Positions 17,029 to 26,767 of a stretch of DNA of 64,000 nt are shown here, piece by piece. The notes under the pieces are model-generated. The model saw nothing but the letters and a program-made list of their open reading frames with translations. It was not told the DNA's origin and searched no databases. Source of the stretch: NORP240 sp038134485 (GTDB taxonomy: Bacteria; Pseudomonadota; Gammaproteobacteria; Pseudomonadales; Pseudohongiellaceae); contig JAYPVG010000014.1 of assembly GCA_038134485.1 (NCBI GenBank), positions 7,259-71,258 of the forward strand, in the 5' to 3' direction. The position numbers were made by a program, and so were the translations under genes. Numbering within the stretch: the stretch's first letter is position 1; every line of letters begins with the position of its first letter.

Positions 17029-19854
17029 TCAGGCATAAAACCTTTGCTCGCCCGCACCGTCGATATTTTCGATGCACCGAGCGCACAGAGTCGGATGATG
17101 CTCGCTACCACCCACAGTCTCGCTGTGATGCCAGCATCTCTCACATTTCTGATATTGCGATGAATCGATGCTGAGTTTCAGGCCCGGCAGATCAGTATCC
17201 GCACCCTTTTCGCCGGCATCACTCAGCGGCGCGATTTTTACCGCAGACACAATCAGGGCAAAGCGCAGTTCGTCGCCTAACTTTCTTAACTGAGTGGCAA
17301 GATCATCATCGCAATACAAGGTCACTTCGGCACTCAGCCCCGAACCGATCTTTTTCTGGGTTCGCTGATTCTCCAATTCTTTATTGACAGCAGACTTGAC
17401 GGCCATAATCCGTTGCCAGAATTCATCGGTAAATTGGTCACTTTCAACGGTGTCGAACTGACCTTCTGAATAGTCACTGAGAAACACTGATTCCACTCGC
17501 TCGCCCGGAATATTCTGCCAAATCTCATCTGCGGTAAAACTGATAATCGGAGCAATAATTCGAGCAAGCTGCTGTACCAGATAATACATGGCTGTTTGCG
17601 TAGACCTGCGAGCCAGGCTCTCCGCCTGGCAGGTATATTGCCGATCCTTGACAACATCCAGATAGAATCCTCCCAATTCGATCACGCAAAAGTTATGAAC
17701 CTTCTGGTAGACGTTAAGAAAATTGTAATCCGAATAATGCTGCACCACTTCGTTCTGCAACTGCCGACATTTCTCCATAATCCAGCGATCAAGAGCCAGC
17801 ATTTCCTCTGCCGACACCGCATCACTGGAGGGATCAAATCCGCTAAGGTTAGCCAACATGAAGCGGGCAGTATTGCGGATGCGTCGATAGGCATCGGCAA
17901 CACGCTTGAATATTTCATCGGAGACTGTCATTTCTCCGCGGTAGTCCGTTGCAGCAACCCAAAGGCGTAATATATCTGCACCGTAGTCCTGATAAATCTT
18001 TTTTGGCGCAACCGTGTTGCCCAGAGACTTCGACATTTTTCGACCTTCCGCATCAACAAAAAATCCATGCGTCAGAACCTGCCGATACGGAGCACTGCCA
18101 TTCATTGCGACCGCGGTTTTTAAGGAGGATTGAAACCAGCCGCGATGCTGATCGGACCCTTCCAGGTACAGGTCGGCTGGGTAGCGCAATTCGTCACGTT
18201 GTTTCAGCACCGTAAAGTGGGTAACACCCGAGTCAAACCAGACGTCAAGAGTATCAGTGACCTTACTGTACTGAGCCGCCTCTTCACCCAACAGTTCTTC
18301 CGCCTGCAGATTAAACCAGGCTTCAATGCCCTCATTTTCTATCCGCTCGGCTACCTGTTCGAAAAGTTCAGCAGTCCGGGGATGAAGTTCCTGAGATTCC
18401 TTGTGTACAAACAAGGTAATGGGAGTGCCCCAGGTGCGTTGTCTGGAGACACACCAGTCAGGACTACCTTTCAGCATCAGTTCTATCCGCGCCTGACCCC
18501 AATCCGGAATCCACTTGACCCCTTCTACTGCGGCCAGGCCTTCGTCGAGCAAATTCTTTTCCGACATGCTTATGAACCACTGTGGGGTCGCCCGATAGAT
18601 CAATGGCGTCTTGGTGCGCCAGCAGTGCGCATAACTGTGCGTAATCGTGCCCTCAGCTACCAGCGCGCCACGCTGCTTCAGTTCTGCAATAACCTTTTCA
18701 TCTACCTGGTAGACGTGATCACCGGCAAACTGTCCGGCTGCGACACCGAATACGCCGTTTTCGTCGATGAGATTCAGCGTGCCAATTCCGTAGGCCTGTC
18801 CAACGTAAAAATCATCCAGGCCATGATCAGGAGCCGTATGAACCGCGCCAGTACCAGCCTCCGTTGTAACATGCTCGCCAAGAATCAGTGGCACCTGGCG
18901 CTCAATAAAAGGATGCAGCAACACAAGATTTTCCAGACTGGCACCCGGTAGGAGTCCGAGTGTCTGGTGACTACTCACCTGATAGCGCGACATCACCTGA
19001 TCTACCATATCCGCGGCAATCAACAGTAATTCCTGGCTTCCATTGATCTCGGTTTTCACCAGGGCATAATCCAGCTTTGCATTGAGACATACGGCCTGGT
19101 TGGCAGGCAGCGTCCAGGGCGTTGTAGTCCAGATTACGACTGAAATCGGCAATTTGGCAGCCGCCTCATCCAGCCCAAAGAGATCTGTAAATTTACCCGG
19201 ATCCCTTACGGCAAATCGGACATCAATAGTGAACGAAGTCTTATCCTGGTATTCAACTTCAGCTTCAGCCAGGGCAGATGCCCCGACCACGCTCCAGTAA
19301 ACCGGTTTAAATCCCCTGATCAGATGGCCGTTGGCAACAATTTTTCCAAGTGCGCGGACAATGTTTGCTTCATTCTTAAAATTCATCGTCAGATAGGGAT
19401 TATCCCAGTCTCCGAATACCCCCAATCTGATAAAGTCTTCTTTCTGATTATCTACCTGTCTGGCGGCGTAATTTCGACAGGCCTGGCGAAATTCCGCAAA
19501 ACTGATTTTCTGGCCCGCCTTGCCCTTTTTCTTTTCCACGTTGTGTTCGATCGGCAATCCATGGCAATCCCAACCGGGCACATAGGGTGCATCGAAGCCG
19601 CTCATCTGCTTCGATTTGACCACTATGTCTTTAAGCGTCTTATTGATCGCGTGCCCCAGGTGCAGATCGCCATTGGCGTAAGGCGGTCCGTCGTGGAGAA
19701 TAAACTGGGGTCGACCGGCGTTTTTGGCGCAAATCTTTCTGTAGAGATCCAACTCCTGCCAACGCTTTAACATATCGGGCTCACGCTGCGCCAGGCTGGC
19801 TTTCATTGGAAAAGCGGTGCTCGGAAGATTCAGAGTGTCTTTATATTCTGTCAT
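17029..19854 (-). CDS. ileS: isoleucyl-tRNA synthetase
   Basis: Class I synthetase charging tRNA-Ile with valine editing. 941 residues, the usual length for the zinc-ended bacterial form. HIGH motif in PPYANGDLHLGHA (about 57-69), editing-domain residues TTTPWTLPANQAV, WDCHGLPIE, the KMSKSLGN motif (about 606), and a C-terminal zinc finger with two Cys pairs (CERCW and CARCI). ATG start; 63 bases separate its stop from fkpB. Confidence 0.97.
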   Translation of the reverse strand: MTEYKDTLNLPSTAFPMKASLAQREPDMLKRWQELDLYRKICAKNAGRPQFILHDGPPYANGDLHLGHAINKTLKDIVVKSKQMSGFDAPYVPGWDCHGLPIEHNVEKKKGKAGQKISFAEFRQACRNYAARQVDNQKEDFIRLGVFGDWDNPYLTMNFKNEANIVRALGKIVANGHLIRGFKPVYWSVVGASALAEAEVEYQDKTSFTIDVRFAVRDPGKFTDLFGLDEAAAKLPISVVIWTTTPWTLPANQAVCLNAKLDYALVKTEINGSQELLLIAADMVDQVMSRYQVSSHQTLGLLPGASLENLVLLHPFIERQVPLILGEHVTTEAGTGAVHTAPDHGLDDFYVGQAYGIGTLNLIDENGVFGVAAGQFAGDHVYQVDEKVIAELKQRGALVAEGTITHSYAHCWRTKTPLIYRATPQWFISMSEKNLLDEGLAAVEGVKWIPDWGQARIELMLKGSPDWCVSRQRTWGTPITLFVHKESQELHPRTAELFEQVAERIENEGIEAWFNLQAEELLGEEAAQYSKVTDTLDVWFDSGVTHFTVLKQRDELRYPADLYLEGSDQHRGWFQSSLKTAVAMNGSAPYRQVLTHGFFVDAEGRKMSKSLGNTVAPKKIYQDYGADILRLWVAATDYRGEMTVSDEIFKRVADAYRRIRNTARFMLANLSGFDPSSDAVSAEEMLALDRWIMEKCRQLQNEVVQHYSDYNFLNVYQKVHNFCVIELGGFYLDVVKDRQYTCQAESLARRSTQTAMYYLVQQLARIIAPIISFTADEIWQNIPGERVESVFLSDYSEGQFDTVESDQFTDEFWQRIMAVKSAVNKELENQRTQKKIGSGLSAEVTLYCDDDLATQLRKLGDELRFALIVSAVKIAPLSDAGEKGADTDLPGLKLSIDSSQYQKCERCWHHSETVGGSEHHPTLCARCIENIDGAGEQRFYA

Positions 19855-20047
19855 CGGACGTTCAATTCATCACTGCTGGTCAATAAATCAGACTGCTGCT
19901 ATGCACGGAAAAAACAATCGCCAAGAAGTCTAGTGACGGGCTCTGGCAAACCCGCGATTATACACGCTCGCGGCTGCATCAGGAGTAATTTATCCACTCA
20001 AAACCTCTGCTTTGGACGTCAGTGGCAGGTCCTCGCAGAAGTCAGAT

Positions 20048-20986
20048 TCATTCCCTGTTAGAGAAATATTCTCGTACCCGTTGCACATCAATTGCAATCT
20101 GTTGTTTCAACATTTCAAGCGATTCAAACTTTTTCTCTTCCCTAACTCTGGCACAAAATTCAACATCCAAATGATGGCCGTAGAGATCACCATCGAAATC
20201 CAAAAGGTACGCCTCCAGCAGCGCTTCGCCCTGATCGGTGACAGTTGGTCGGTAACCCATATTGACGGCTGCCAAGTGGCGGCGTCCGTCCAGCTCAATC
20301 GCGCATGCATAGACGCCGTGCAGAGGAATGCGCTGACGATACAATTTGATGTTGCAGGTGGGAAAGCCCAGACTCGAAGCGAGCTTACGACCTTCAACCA
20401 CTTGCCCGGAAATTGTGTAGGGGCGCCCCAGAAGCCGCTCTACCTTCTGGAAATCCCCAACCTCCAGCTGCTCCCTGACCAGCGTGCTCGATACCCTTTC
20501 ACCGTCCACTTCGCAGGTGGCTGTCTCGATAACCTCGAAGTCCAGTTCCAGACCGAATCGCTGCAGCAACTGGAAATCACCCTGGCGACGGTGACCGTAG
20601 CGGAAATCGTTACCAACAATGAAAGCGGCTATTCCCAGGCCCTCGACCAGAATCGATCTTATGTAGTCTTCGGCACTCAGTTTGCTGAGGGCGAGGTCGA
20701 ATTTCAACAGGTAAACAAAATCCACGGACATGGATTCCAGCAGCGCCAGTTTTTCCGCCTTGGAACTCAATCTGGCCGGACACTGATCAGCACTGTCGGC
20801 AAAGACTTCTTCCGGGTGGGGTTCGATAAGAATCACCAGAGACGGCAACCCCAACTGGTCCGCCTTGCCCTTGAGCTGACCCAAAATCGCCTGGTGGCCA
20901 AGGTGGACACCGTCGAATTTACCAATGGTAGCTACGCACCTGGAATATTGGAGTTGGAATCCCTCATATTGCTGAATGATTTTCAT
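20048..20986 (-). CDS. ribF: bifunctional riboflavin kinase / FAD synthetase
   Basis: Converts riboflavin to FMN and FMN to FAD. 312 residues: N-terminal nucleotidyltransferase domain with VATIGKFDGVHLGH (HxGH at about 29-32) and RYGHRRQGD, C-terminal riboflavin kinase domain with the PTCNI and GVYA motifs and VEFCARVREEKKF. Upstream of ileS on the same strand as in other gammaproteobacteria, but with a 193-base gap in which I see no gene. A small membrane protein precedes it by eight bases. Confidence 0.95.
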   Translation of the reverse strand: MKIIQQYEGFQLQYSRCVATIGKFDGVHLGHQAILGQLKGKADQLGLPSLVILIEPHPEEVFADSADQCPARLSSKAEKLALLESMSVDFVYLLKFDLALSKLSAEDYIRSILVEGLGIAAFIVGNDFRYGHRRQGDFQLLQRFGLELDFEVIETATCEVDGERVSSTLVREQLEVGDFQKVERLLGRPYTISGQVVEGRKLASSLGFPTCNIKLYRQRIPLHGVYACAIELDGRRHLAAVNMGYRPTVTDQGEALLEAYLLDFDGDLYGHHLDVEFCARVREEKKFESLEMLKQQIAIDVQRVREYFSNRE

Positions 20987-20994
20987 ACTGCAGC

Positions 20995-21255
20995 TCAGGC
21001 GTCGATTTCTTTATCAACGGCACTGTCAGAGCTATCCGATGTTGCGGCATTAAACCGGGCTATACCTTTGCGCCAGAGAATCCTGCCCAATGCCACCAGA
21101 CAAACGATCATCACGGTTTGACCAATGATGGTATTGACCACCGAGATAGTCTCCGGTCTCATGGCTATTAACACCATATTTACCAGTGTCGCTGCTGAAA
21201 TTAAAAACAATATTACGGCCAGTCCGGCCTGAAGGACTGCCAGGAATTTGGTCAT
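20995..21255 (-). CDS. small two-helix membrane protein
   Basis: 86 residues with two hydrophobic segments (about 5-30 and 42-62) and an acidic, Ser/Asp-rich tail ending VDKEIDA. No family recognised. It is packed between the acyltransferase gene (11 bases) and ribF (8 bases) on the same strand, so it is probably co-transcribed with both. Confidence 0.65.
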   Translation of the reverse strand: MTKFLAVLQAGLAVILFLISAATLVNMVLIAMRPETISVVNTIIGQTVMIVCLVALGRILWRKGIARFNAATSDSSDSAVDKEIDA

Positions 21256-21266
21256 TTCATCAGTTC

Positions 21267-23012
21267 CTAGGCTGATTTATCCAGACGATTGATATCCAGA
21301 AATCGATTGTACCCTTCTTCTCCCATGAAACGAATTGCAGTCTTGCTGTCACACAAGCGCAAATCAACAATGATGAGTCCCTCCAGCGAATGGTTGAAGC
21401 TCTGGTGAACATTGAAGCAAACCAGCCGACCGTTGAGGGACAGATAATGCCTGAGCAGGACCGGGACCGCCTTGCCGGGATCACAACGTCCTATCAGTTT
21501 GCTCAGAATCTTTATATTTGCCAGCGCTTTAAGAGTCTCAATCGTCCACAGCCGTTTTCTCACTTTGTGGGGAATGATAGGTTTTACCAGGCCCTGAAAG
21601 TCATCGGCTTGAAAATTGGCAAGCAACGTTTCAGCAATCAGTGAGCGAGCGAGGTCCGTGTATTCCCGGGAAATGCTAACCGACCCGAACAGGGTATGGT
21701 AGCCGGGGTTGTCGTTGATGAATGCGCCAATACCACGCCATAACAGGTTCAGCGCGACCGGTCGTCGCTGATATTCGGGATGAACAAAAGATCGTCCCAT
21801 TTCAATGGCAGAGCCCAGTTGATCCAGAAAAGCTTCGTTGTAGCGGTACAACGACCGGGTATAAAGCCCCTTTACTCCGTGCTGCTGGACGATGCGGTCG
21901 ACCAGCCCGATTCGATAGGCGCCAGCTACTTTGCGCGCAGTTCTATCCCAGAGGAATAAATGCAGATAACTGGGGTCGAATTGATCCGAATCCATTTGCA
22001 ACCCGGTGCCTTCACCAACCATTCGAAATGTCACTTCCCGGGAAATAGCTATCTGCTCCATGACGACTCCCAAGCGTCCGTAGGGAGCACAATACACGTC
22101 AAAATCCCTGTGCTCGACCAGTCGACAATCCTGCAATGCATCGATAGCCGCCTGCAGTTTATCCCGTTGTATATCGGCAGCGAGTTGCTTGTAATTGTAT
22201 TGCCGCGGCTGCTCAAGGTTTTTATCGGCGGGTGCCAGCGCCTCGGTGCTGATTCGCAGGTATTCGGTGATTGCCCGGGGGTTATCGAGACTGGCCAGTT
22301 CGATATGGGGAATAGCAGTACCCGGGGTCAGCGGCAACCTGTAACCACGCTTGTTAAGCAATTGACGGGGCAACATTATTGTTGCGAGACGAGGGTGGAG
22401 TAGTCCAGCTACGTAGAATGCCATACTGTTACGACCGCCTACGTGAATAGGCAGACAGGGGCATTGATGGCGCCTGATCAACTGACCAACCAGTCGATCC
22501 CAGGGCTGATCTGTGACCAGTCTGTCCTTAAGCCGATAGCGGGATACGACCCCAGCCGGAAAAATGAGTAATGCGCCTCCTCCTTTCAGATGAGAATGGG
22601 CCTGTTTTATTCCGACCACATTTTGCCTGGCAGCATCTTTTGACAGCACATCTACACCGATAAAAATTTCGGCCAACTCAGGTATTCGACGCAGCAACTG
22701 ATTGGTCAACACCTGAAGATCGGGCCGAATTTCCATAAGCAAACTTGCTATGGCAACTCCCTCCAGCCCCCCTAGTGGATGGTTAGCGACGATCAGCAGA
22801 GGACCTTCAGTTGGGATGCTGTCCAGCCTGTCCCGGCTATTGACCTGTAGCGTCACACCGACTGAATCTAGCACATAGCGCAGAAAATCCCGGCTGTTGA
22901 TGCCCACTGGCCTATCGCGATAGATACGGGACATAACGTCAAATCCCAGCAAATGACGAACGCTGGCTGTCAATAAAGAGGATTTCAAACTAAGCTGAAA
23001 TGGGTCTGTCAT
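21267..23012 (-). CDS. OlsF-like bifunctional acyltransferase (PlsC-like + GNAT)
   Basis: 581 residues with two acyltransferase halves. The N-terminal half (about 60-270) is PlsC-like: LLIVANHPLGGLEG, then LLIFPAGVVS and later PCLPIHVGGRNS. The C-terminal half (about 310-520) resembles the OlsB-type N-acyltransferase: YGRLGVVMEQIA, FDPSYLHLFLWD, VAGAYRIG, EMGRSFVHPEYQ. In OlsF of Serratia the same fusion makes ornithine lipid by N- then O-acylation, so a membrane amino-acid lipid is the inferred product. Its upstream neighbour, 24 bases away, is an ATP-grasp ligase. Which amino acid is used is unknown. Confidence 0.82.
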   Translation of the reverse strand: MTDPFQLSLKSSLLTASVRHLLGFDVMSRIYRDRPVGINSRDFLRYVLDSVGVTLQVNSRDRLDSIPTEGPLLIVANHPLGGLEGVAIASLLMEIRPDLQVLTNQLLRRIPELAEIFIGVDVLSKDAARQNVVGIKQAHSHLKGGGALLIFPAGVVSRYRLKDRLVTDQPWDRLVGQLIRRHQCPCLPIHVGGRNSMAFYVAGLLHPRLATIMLPRQLLNKRGYRLPLTPGTAIPHIELASLDNPRAITEYLRISTEALAPADKNLEQPRQYNYKQLAADIQRDKLQAAIDALQDCRLVEHRDFDVYCAPYGRLGVVMEQIAISREVTFRMVGEGTGLQMDSDQFDPSYLHLFLWDRTARKVAGAYRIGLVDRIVQQHGVKGLYTRSLYRYNEAFLDQLGSAIEMGRSFVHPEYQRRPVALNLLWRGIGAFINDNPGYHTLFGSVSISREYTDLARSLIAETLLANFQADDFQGLVKPIIPHKVRKRLWTIETLKALANIKILSKLIGRCDPGKAVPVLLRHYLSLNGRLVCFNVHQSFNHSLEGLIIVDLRLCDSKTAIRFMGEEGYNRFLDINRLDKSA

Positions 23013-23036
23013 AGCCTTGATTCGTGGGAACCGTCT

Positions 23037-24155
23037 TCAGTCGTTAGTTGGGTACTGTTTAACCAGCCGGCTTTCACGCCGCCACGCATGCCACAGGGCG
23101 CGCAGTCCCGGCGGCAGATAGCCAAGCTGACGATTGGCATGCCCAAGGGTAAATAGAGTCCGATACTGTTGCAATAGAGTCCCTACGGCCTCACAGAATC
23201 CAGTGTTCCGGTCCCAAATATGGATCGATTCCGAACTGGCTCCGTTGATCTCAACGATTGCAAACTCCTCCCCATTCATAAAGCTGTCCAGATTTCGAAA
23301 CTTGATATCGAGACGACCATAATGAAAACCGGGTATATCACTGAAAATTGTATCCAGGGTTTTTGACAGTTTATCGGTAATGTACGCATTGCCGTCTCTA
23401 AATATCGCGCCGCGGCTATGGCTGGCAGCAAACACCAATCTGAATGGCTGATCCGCAGCGATAACCTTGTCCCAGTTCTGAGAATGGCGCTCTTGGTATA
23501 GGTGCTGAAGCTTGCCGGCTCTGGGATCGCGTCCAATCAGTTCGCCCAGGGTGGCCTTACCGTCTCCAATCACATAGGGCATATATTTAAGAGTCAGAGA
23601 CGTAATCGTGCCCGCTTGCTGATCGGGGTGGCGAACATAAAAAACACCAGCCTCAGGCTCCCAATCTGCCAATTTTTGAAACTGAATACTGCCTGCTACG
23701 GGAAAGGAGATTAGATAGTCGAGTAAATCGGTCTCTGACTGTAGAAGTTTTACCCCAGCTCCTCGACAACCAAGATTCGGTTTGGCGACGAGGGGCAGTG
23801 CGAGCCCCGCTTCGGCCAATAACCGCATCACCCGCGATTTCTGATCTGCTGCGCTTTCTTCGGTAACCTCGTAGTCGAACCACGGCAATATCCAGCTGCG
23901 AGCCAGGCTTCCTGCCTGTTCAAAAACCGCTGTTTTAGGAACTCCGACCATGCCAGAAAGCGGTATCGAGGGATTAGCAAGCAATGGCAGGGACAGGCTT
24001 CTATACCGCAGGGCCAAGAACACCCATTGAATAACGACCGGCAGGTACATGACCCAGGCTGGCCAGAATTCGAAAAATGACGTTGGTCTGCCGGAGGTAT
24101 CCATATCCGGCATACCATCGACGACGAAGCTATCTTGATGGCTGATTCTCGTCAT
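23037..24155 (-). CDS. ATP-grasp ligase-like protein, membrane-anchored
   Basis: 372 residues. A hydrophobic stretch near 31-50 (AWVMYLPVVIQWVFLAL) suggests membrane association. The rest has the ATP-grasp pattern: VAKPNLGCRGAGVKLL (nucleotide loop, about 130-150), KYMPYVIGDGKATLGELI, HYGRLDIKF and the metal-binding end EFAIVEINGASSE. D-Ala-D-Ala ligase and related enzymes share this fold. It precedes the OlsF-like gene by 24 bases, so the two probably act in one pathway; an amide or ester ligation on an amino acid or lipid head group is an inference. Confidence 0.75.
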   Translation of the reverse strand: MTRISHQDSFVVDGMPDMDTSGRPTSFFEFWPAWVMYLPVVIQWVFLALRYRSLSLPLLANPSIPLSGMVGVPKTAVFEQAGSLARSWILPWFDYEVTEESAADQKSRVMRLLAEAGLALPLVAKPNLGCRGAGVKLLQSETDLLDYLISFPVAGSIQFQKLADWEPEAGVFYVRHPDQQAGTITSLTLKYMPYVIGDGKATLGELIGRDPRAGKLQHLYQERHSQNWDKVIAADQPFRLVFAASHSRGAIFRDGNAYITDKLSKTLDTIFSDIPGFHYGRLDIKFRNLDSFMNGEEFAIVEINGASSESIHIWDRNTGFCEAVGTLLQQYRTLFTLGHANRQLGYLPPGLRALWHAWRRESRLVKQYPTND

Positions 24156-24407
24156 GACTGGTCGTTTGGCGATTGTCGGAAGGCACTATCTTACCGCGCG
24201 GCTTCATGGACAGGGGTATCGCCGAATGGACAGAGATTTCATTCCGTTCTATCTATTGCGCACCATTACGCAAGCAGCCCAACGCTGCCAATGTGGCACC
24301 CGCCCCTATCCTATCGCCTTGCCCGGTCTCCCTACAAGAACCGCTCTGGCATTCAAGCGATACCGATTGCTATCATCGTCATTCCATTAGTAGCAGAGTG
24401 CCCGACC

Positions 24408-24791
24408 ATGATGGGAAAAGCCATCATCACCCTGACCGTGATCATTGTTGCTTTCCTGATTTTAAGGCAAAGAAACGATCAACATGTCGACCGGTCCGAG
24501 TCCGCCAGGGCTCAGTCTGGAGACCCAGGTACTACTATGGCATCTGATCTGCGTTTTGCTGCCTACGCGTTCCTGGTGTTAATGGTCGGCACGGGAGCTT
24601 TTCTCTATTACCAGCGCTGGCAGGACGATCATACGGTTCTGACTGTAAATTTGTATCGCGCAGGGCAATCAGAGCCAGCAAGCTATGAAGTTTACAAGTT
24701 CGAATTAGAAGCGCGGTCTTTCACTACCCTGGACGGAACCCGGATCACCGTGGCTGACAATGAGCGCATGGAGGTCAGAGGCCTGAATTGA
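24408..24791 (+). CDS. small membrane protein, unassigned
   Basis: 127 residues from the ATG at 24408 (MMGKAIITLTVIIVAFLIL). Two membrane helices (about 3-18 and 50-67) separated by a charged, Arg/Asp-rich linker, then a beta-like tail with VYKFELEARSFTTLDGTRI. The open frame extends back to about 24135, but that part is antisense to the ATP-grasp gene start and of poor composition. No family recognised; it stands alone, diverging from the ATP-grasp gene. Confidence 0.6.
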   Translation: MMGKAIITLTVIIVAFLILRQRNDQHVDRSESARAQSGDPGTTMASDLRFAAYAFLVLMVGTGAFLYYQRWQDDHTVLTVNLYRAGQSEPASYEVYKFELEARSFTTLDGTRITVADNERMEVRGLN

Positions 24792-24932
24792 GCAATATAA
24801 AGCCTCTCGTTCGCTATCGGAATCTACGATGCGCCCATCGCTCCAGCCAGACAATACCAGGCCTCAAACACAATCGACAGGGATGAGTTACTCAATGCGA
24901 TGACCGAGATCCGGATTAATACCCGCCATCGA

Positions 24933-25499
24933 TCAGTCAGAAACCTCAATCTCGATGTCCGTCAATTCATCCAGATCAAAACGTTCGCTGATCGCTCCGA
25001 TATCGTTGGGACTGATATCGCCGACAATGTTGACCAGCACTGTCTCATCGGGCTCGGCAACCATTATGGCTATACCGTGGATAAGCTCGCCGTCCTCCGA
25101 AAGCCGGAAATACACATCCACATAATCTGAACCTTCCCTCACCCTGACCACCCGTTCCCAGCTATCTGCATCCAGGCGTCGGGCGACTGCGGTCATGGCC
25201 TCTGCCATACGATCGGTGTCTATGCGACTACTCTCAAAGACACGCACACTGACTCTGATCAGAGTAGAAATAAACTGGGCGGCTTCTTCTTCATTATTTC
25301 TGAGCAGGTTGGTTATCAGTTTCAGCAACGGCTCTTTCAGACTCACTTCGACGCTTGGCTCGCTGCCGGCAATCTCGTTCAGCTCGGTGAAATCGACATA
25401 ACCGGGATGGCCCAGCACATCGTTCTGTTGCCCCAACGCCGGCTGCATCAGGGTCAATCCCAGCACCGCAATACAAATCAACTTATTGTGATTCATCAT
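24933..25499 (-). CDS. DUF4252 secreted protein
   Basis: 188 residues with a signal peptide (to about 23, ALGQ). The rest fits the DUF4252 pattern: short helical pairs, VSVRVFESS, WERVVRVREGSDYVDVYFR, IMVAEPDETVLVNIVGDI. Function unknown. It is third in the sigma / anti-sigma / DUF4252 run, 35 bases after the anti-sigma gene, and is probably an envelope protein whose level the sigma factor controls. Confidence 0.82.
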   Translation of the reverse strand: MMNHNKLICIAVLGLTLMQPALGQQNDVLGHPGYVDFTELNEIAGSEPSVEVSLKEPLLKLITNLLRNNEEEAAQFISTLIRVSVRVFESSRIDTDRMAEAMTAVARRLDADSWERVVRVREGSDYVDVYFRLSEDGELIHGIAIMVAEPDETVLVNIVGDISPNDIGAISERFDLDELTDIEIEVSD

Positions 25500-25534
25500 C
25501 TATCCTCTCTCGCCACGCAAGGTGGCAAAACGTA

Positions 25535-26167
25535 CTAAATCGGTCCGTTACCCGCATCGTTATCCGGATTGCTGGTAAACGACGCATTCATGGAACGCTC
25601 CAGCTGACGCAGTAAAAAACGATCCTGAATCATCACTTCCGTGCGCTCACTAATCTCTCCCAAGTAATCAAGCGCCAGCTCAAGGTCCTGCAGCGCCTGC
25701 CTTATCTCGGCCGGCGAATATTCATCGGCGGCGGCATCGACGAATGACTGGTCAGCCAGTTCAAGTCGGGAACTGGCGGTGGGCAGCAAGATTTCGCTAC
25801 CCGGTAGCAGCAACAGCACTACCGCCGCAATTACCGGAATTCCGAGACGGACGGGAGCTGGCATCGTATCGATCAGCCCACCCAACGCTGTCCAGAATCT
25901 ACCTGTTGACTGTTGGCTTGGTCTGTCACTGCCTCCCGCATAAAGCCGGTCTACAGGCTCAAGTGCGAGGTCCGAACAGTCCAGCAGGGGCAGGCTGACG
26001 ACCGCCTGATGCAACTCTATGGCGTAATTAAGCTCCTGACGGCAGGCATCACAATGATCTAAATGCTCGCGCAGCTCTTCCGCCCTGGCCGCTTCCAACT
26101 CGTTATCGAGGTAAGCATCAATATGCAGCTGGTATAACTGACACTGCGTTCCGGGTTTACCTGACAT
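25535..26167 (-). CDS. anti-sigma factor with zinc-finger (zf-HC2) domain
   Basis: Predicted to hold the adjacent ECF sigma factor at the membrane. About 210 residues from the ATG at 26167, overlapping the sigma gene by 11 bases (translational coupling); an upstream extension inside the sigma gene is out of frame and rejected. N-terminal zf-HC2 motif with His35, Cys39 and Cys42 (HLDHCDACR), one membrane helix (about 108-128, IPVIAAVVLLLL), and a periplasmic helical tail. Confidence 0.86.
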   Translation of the reverse strand: MSGKPGTQCQLYQLHIDAYLDNELEAARAEELREHLDHCDACRQELNYAIELHQAVVSLPLLDCSDLALEPVDRLYAGGSDRPSQQSTGRFWTALGGLIDTMPAPVRLGIPVIAAVVLLLLPGSEILLPTASSRLELADQSFVDAAADEYSPAEIRQALQDLELALDYLGEISERTEVMIQDRFLLRQLERSMNASFTSNPDNDAGNGPI

Positions 26168-26756
26168 GACTCGTTCCCTCGTGATTGACTGGCGACCCAC
26201 TCTTTGTCGCATCACTTTTAGATTTCCCGCCCCCGGCCATCGACAGCAGGTTTTGATCGGCGGCGCACTGCCGTAATGTACTGTTTTCCCGCAGCTGGCG
26301 CCTGGCACGATACAGATAAACTTTAACCTGACTCTGGTTCAGGTCCAGGGACTGCTCTATTTCCTGGTAACTCAGACCCTGTATATCCCGCATAATCAAA
26401 ATGCTCCGATAAGGTTCGTTCAATGAACTGATCGCAATTTCCAGATGCTGGCGAAATTCCTGGAATTCCGGTTCCGGGTCTTCTTCAGCCACCCGGTCTA
26501 CCAGATTTTCCGCGGTATTAACTCGTTGCCAGTCATTTTTGTGCCGTCTAGCATGGTCGACCACCGAATTGCGCGCGACCCGCATCAACCACGCGCCCAC
26601 CCGATCATGGTCAATCTTGCGCCAGTGCTGCCACAGCTTGATAAACACATCCTGAGTGATGTCCTCAGCATCCTCTCGATTGCGCAGGCTGTAGAAGGCA
26701 AATGAGAACACGCGTTTGCGGTACTCGATAATTGTCTTTTGATATTGCGACAACAT
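26157..26756 (-). CDS. ECF sigma-70 factor (sigma-24 / RpoE-like)
   Basis: 199-residue extracytoplasmic-function sigma factor. Region 2 is at about 15-80 (RNREDAEDITQDVFIKLW, then WLMRVARNSVVDHARR) and region 4 at about 110-160 (LNEPYRSILIMRDIQGLSYQEIEQSL, QSQVKVYLYRARRQL). A polar C-terminal extension past 165 (KSKSDATKSGS) is unusual. Its ATG at 26756 lies only about five bases after the transcription start inferred from the promoter at 26768-26793, and there is no ribosome site. Confidence 0.92.
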   Translation of the reverse strand: MLSQYQKTIIEYRKRVFSFAFYSLRNREDAEDITQDVFIKLWQHWRKIDHDRVGAWLMRVARNSVVDHARRHKNDWQRVNTAENLVDRVAEEDPEPEFQEFRQHLEIAISSLNEPYRSILIMRDIQGLSYQEIEQSLDLNQSQVKVYLYRARRQLRENSTLRQCAADQNLLSMAGGGKSKSDATKSGSPVNHEGTSHVR

Positions 26757-26767
26757 ATGACTAGATA

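Noticed and set aside
18130..18951. Plus-strand ORF of 273 codons
   Set aside because: Antisense shadow of ileS, with no family pattern.
20012..21121. Long plus-strand ORF of 369 codons
   Set aside because: It is antisense to ribF and the small membrane gene, both of which have strong family support; no plausible domain.
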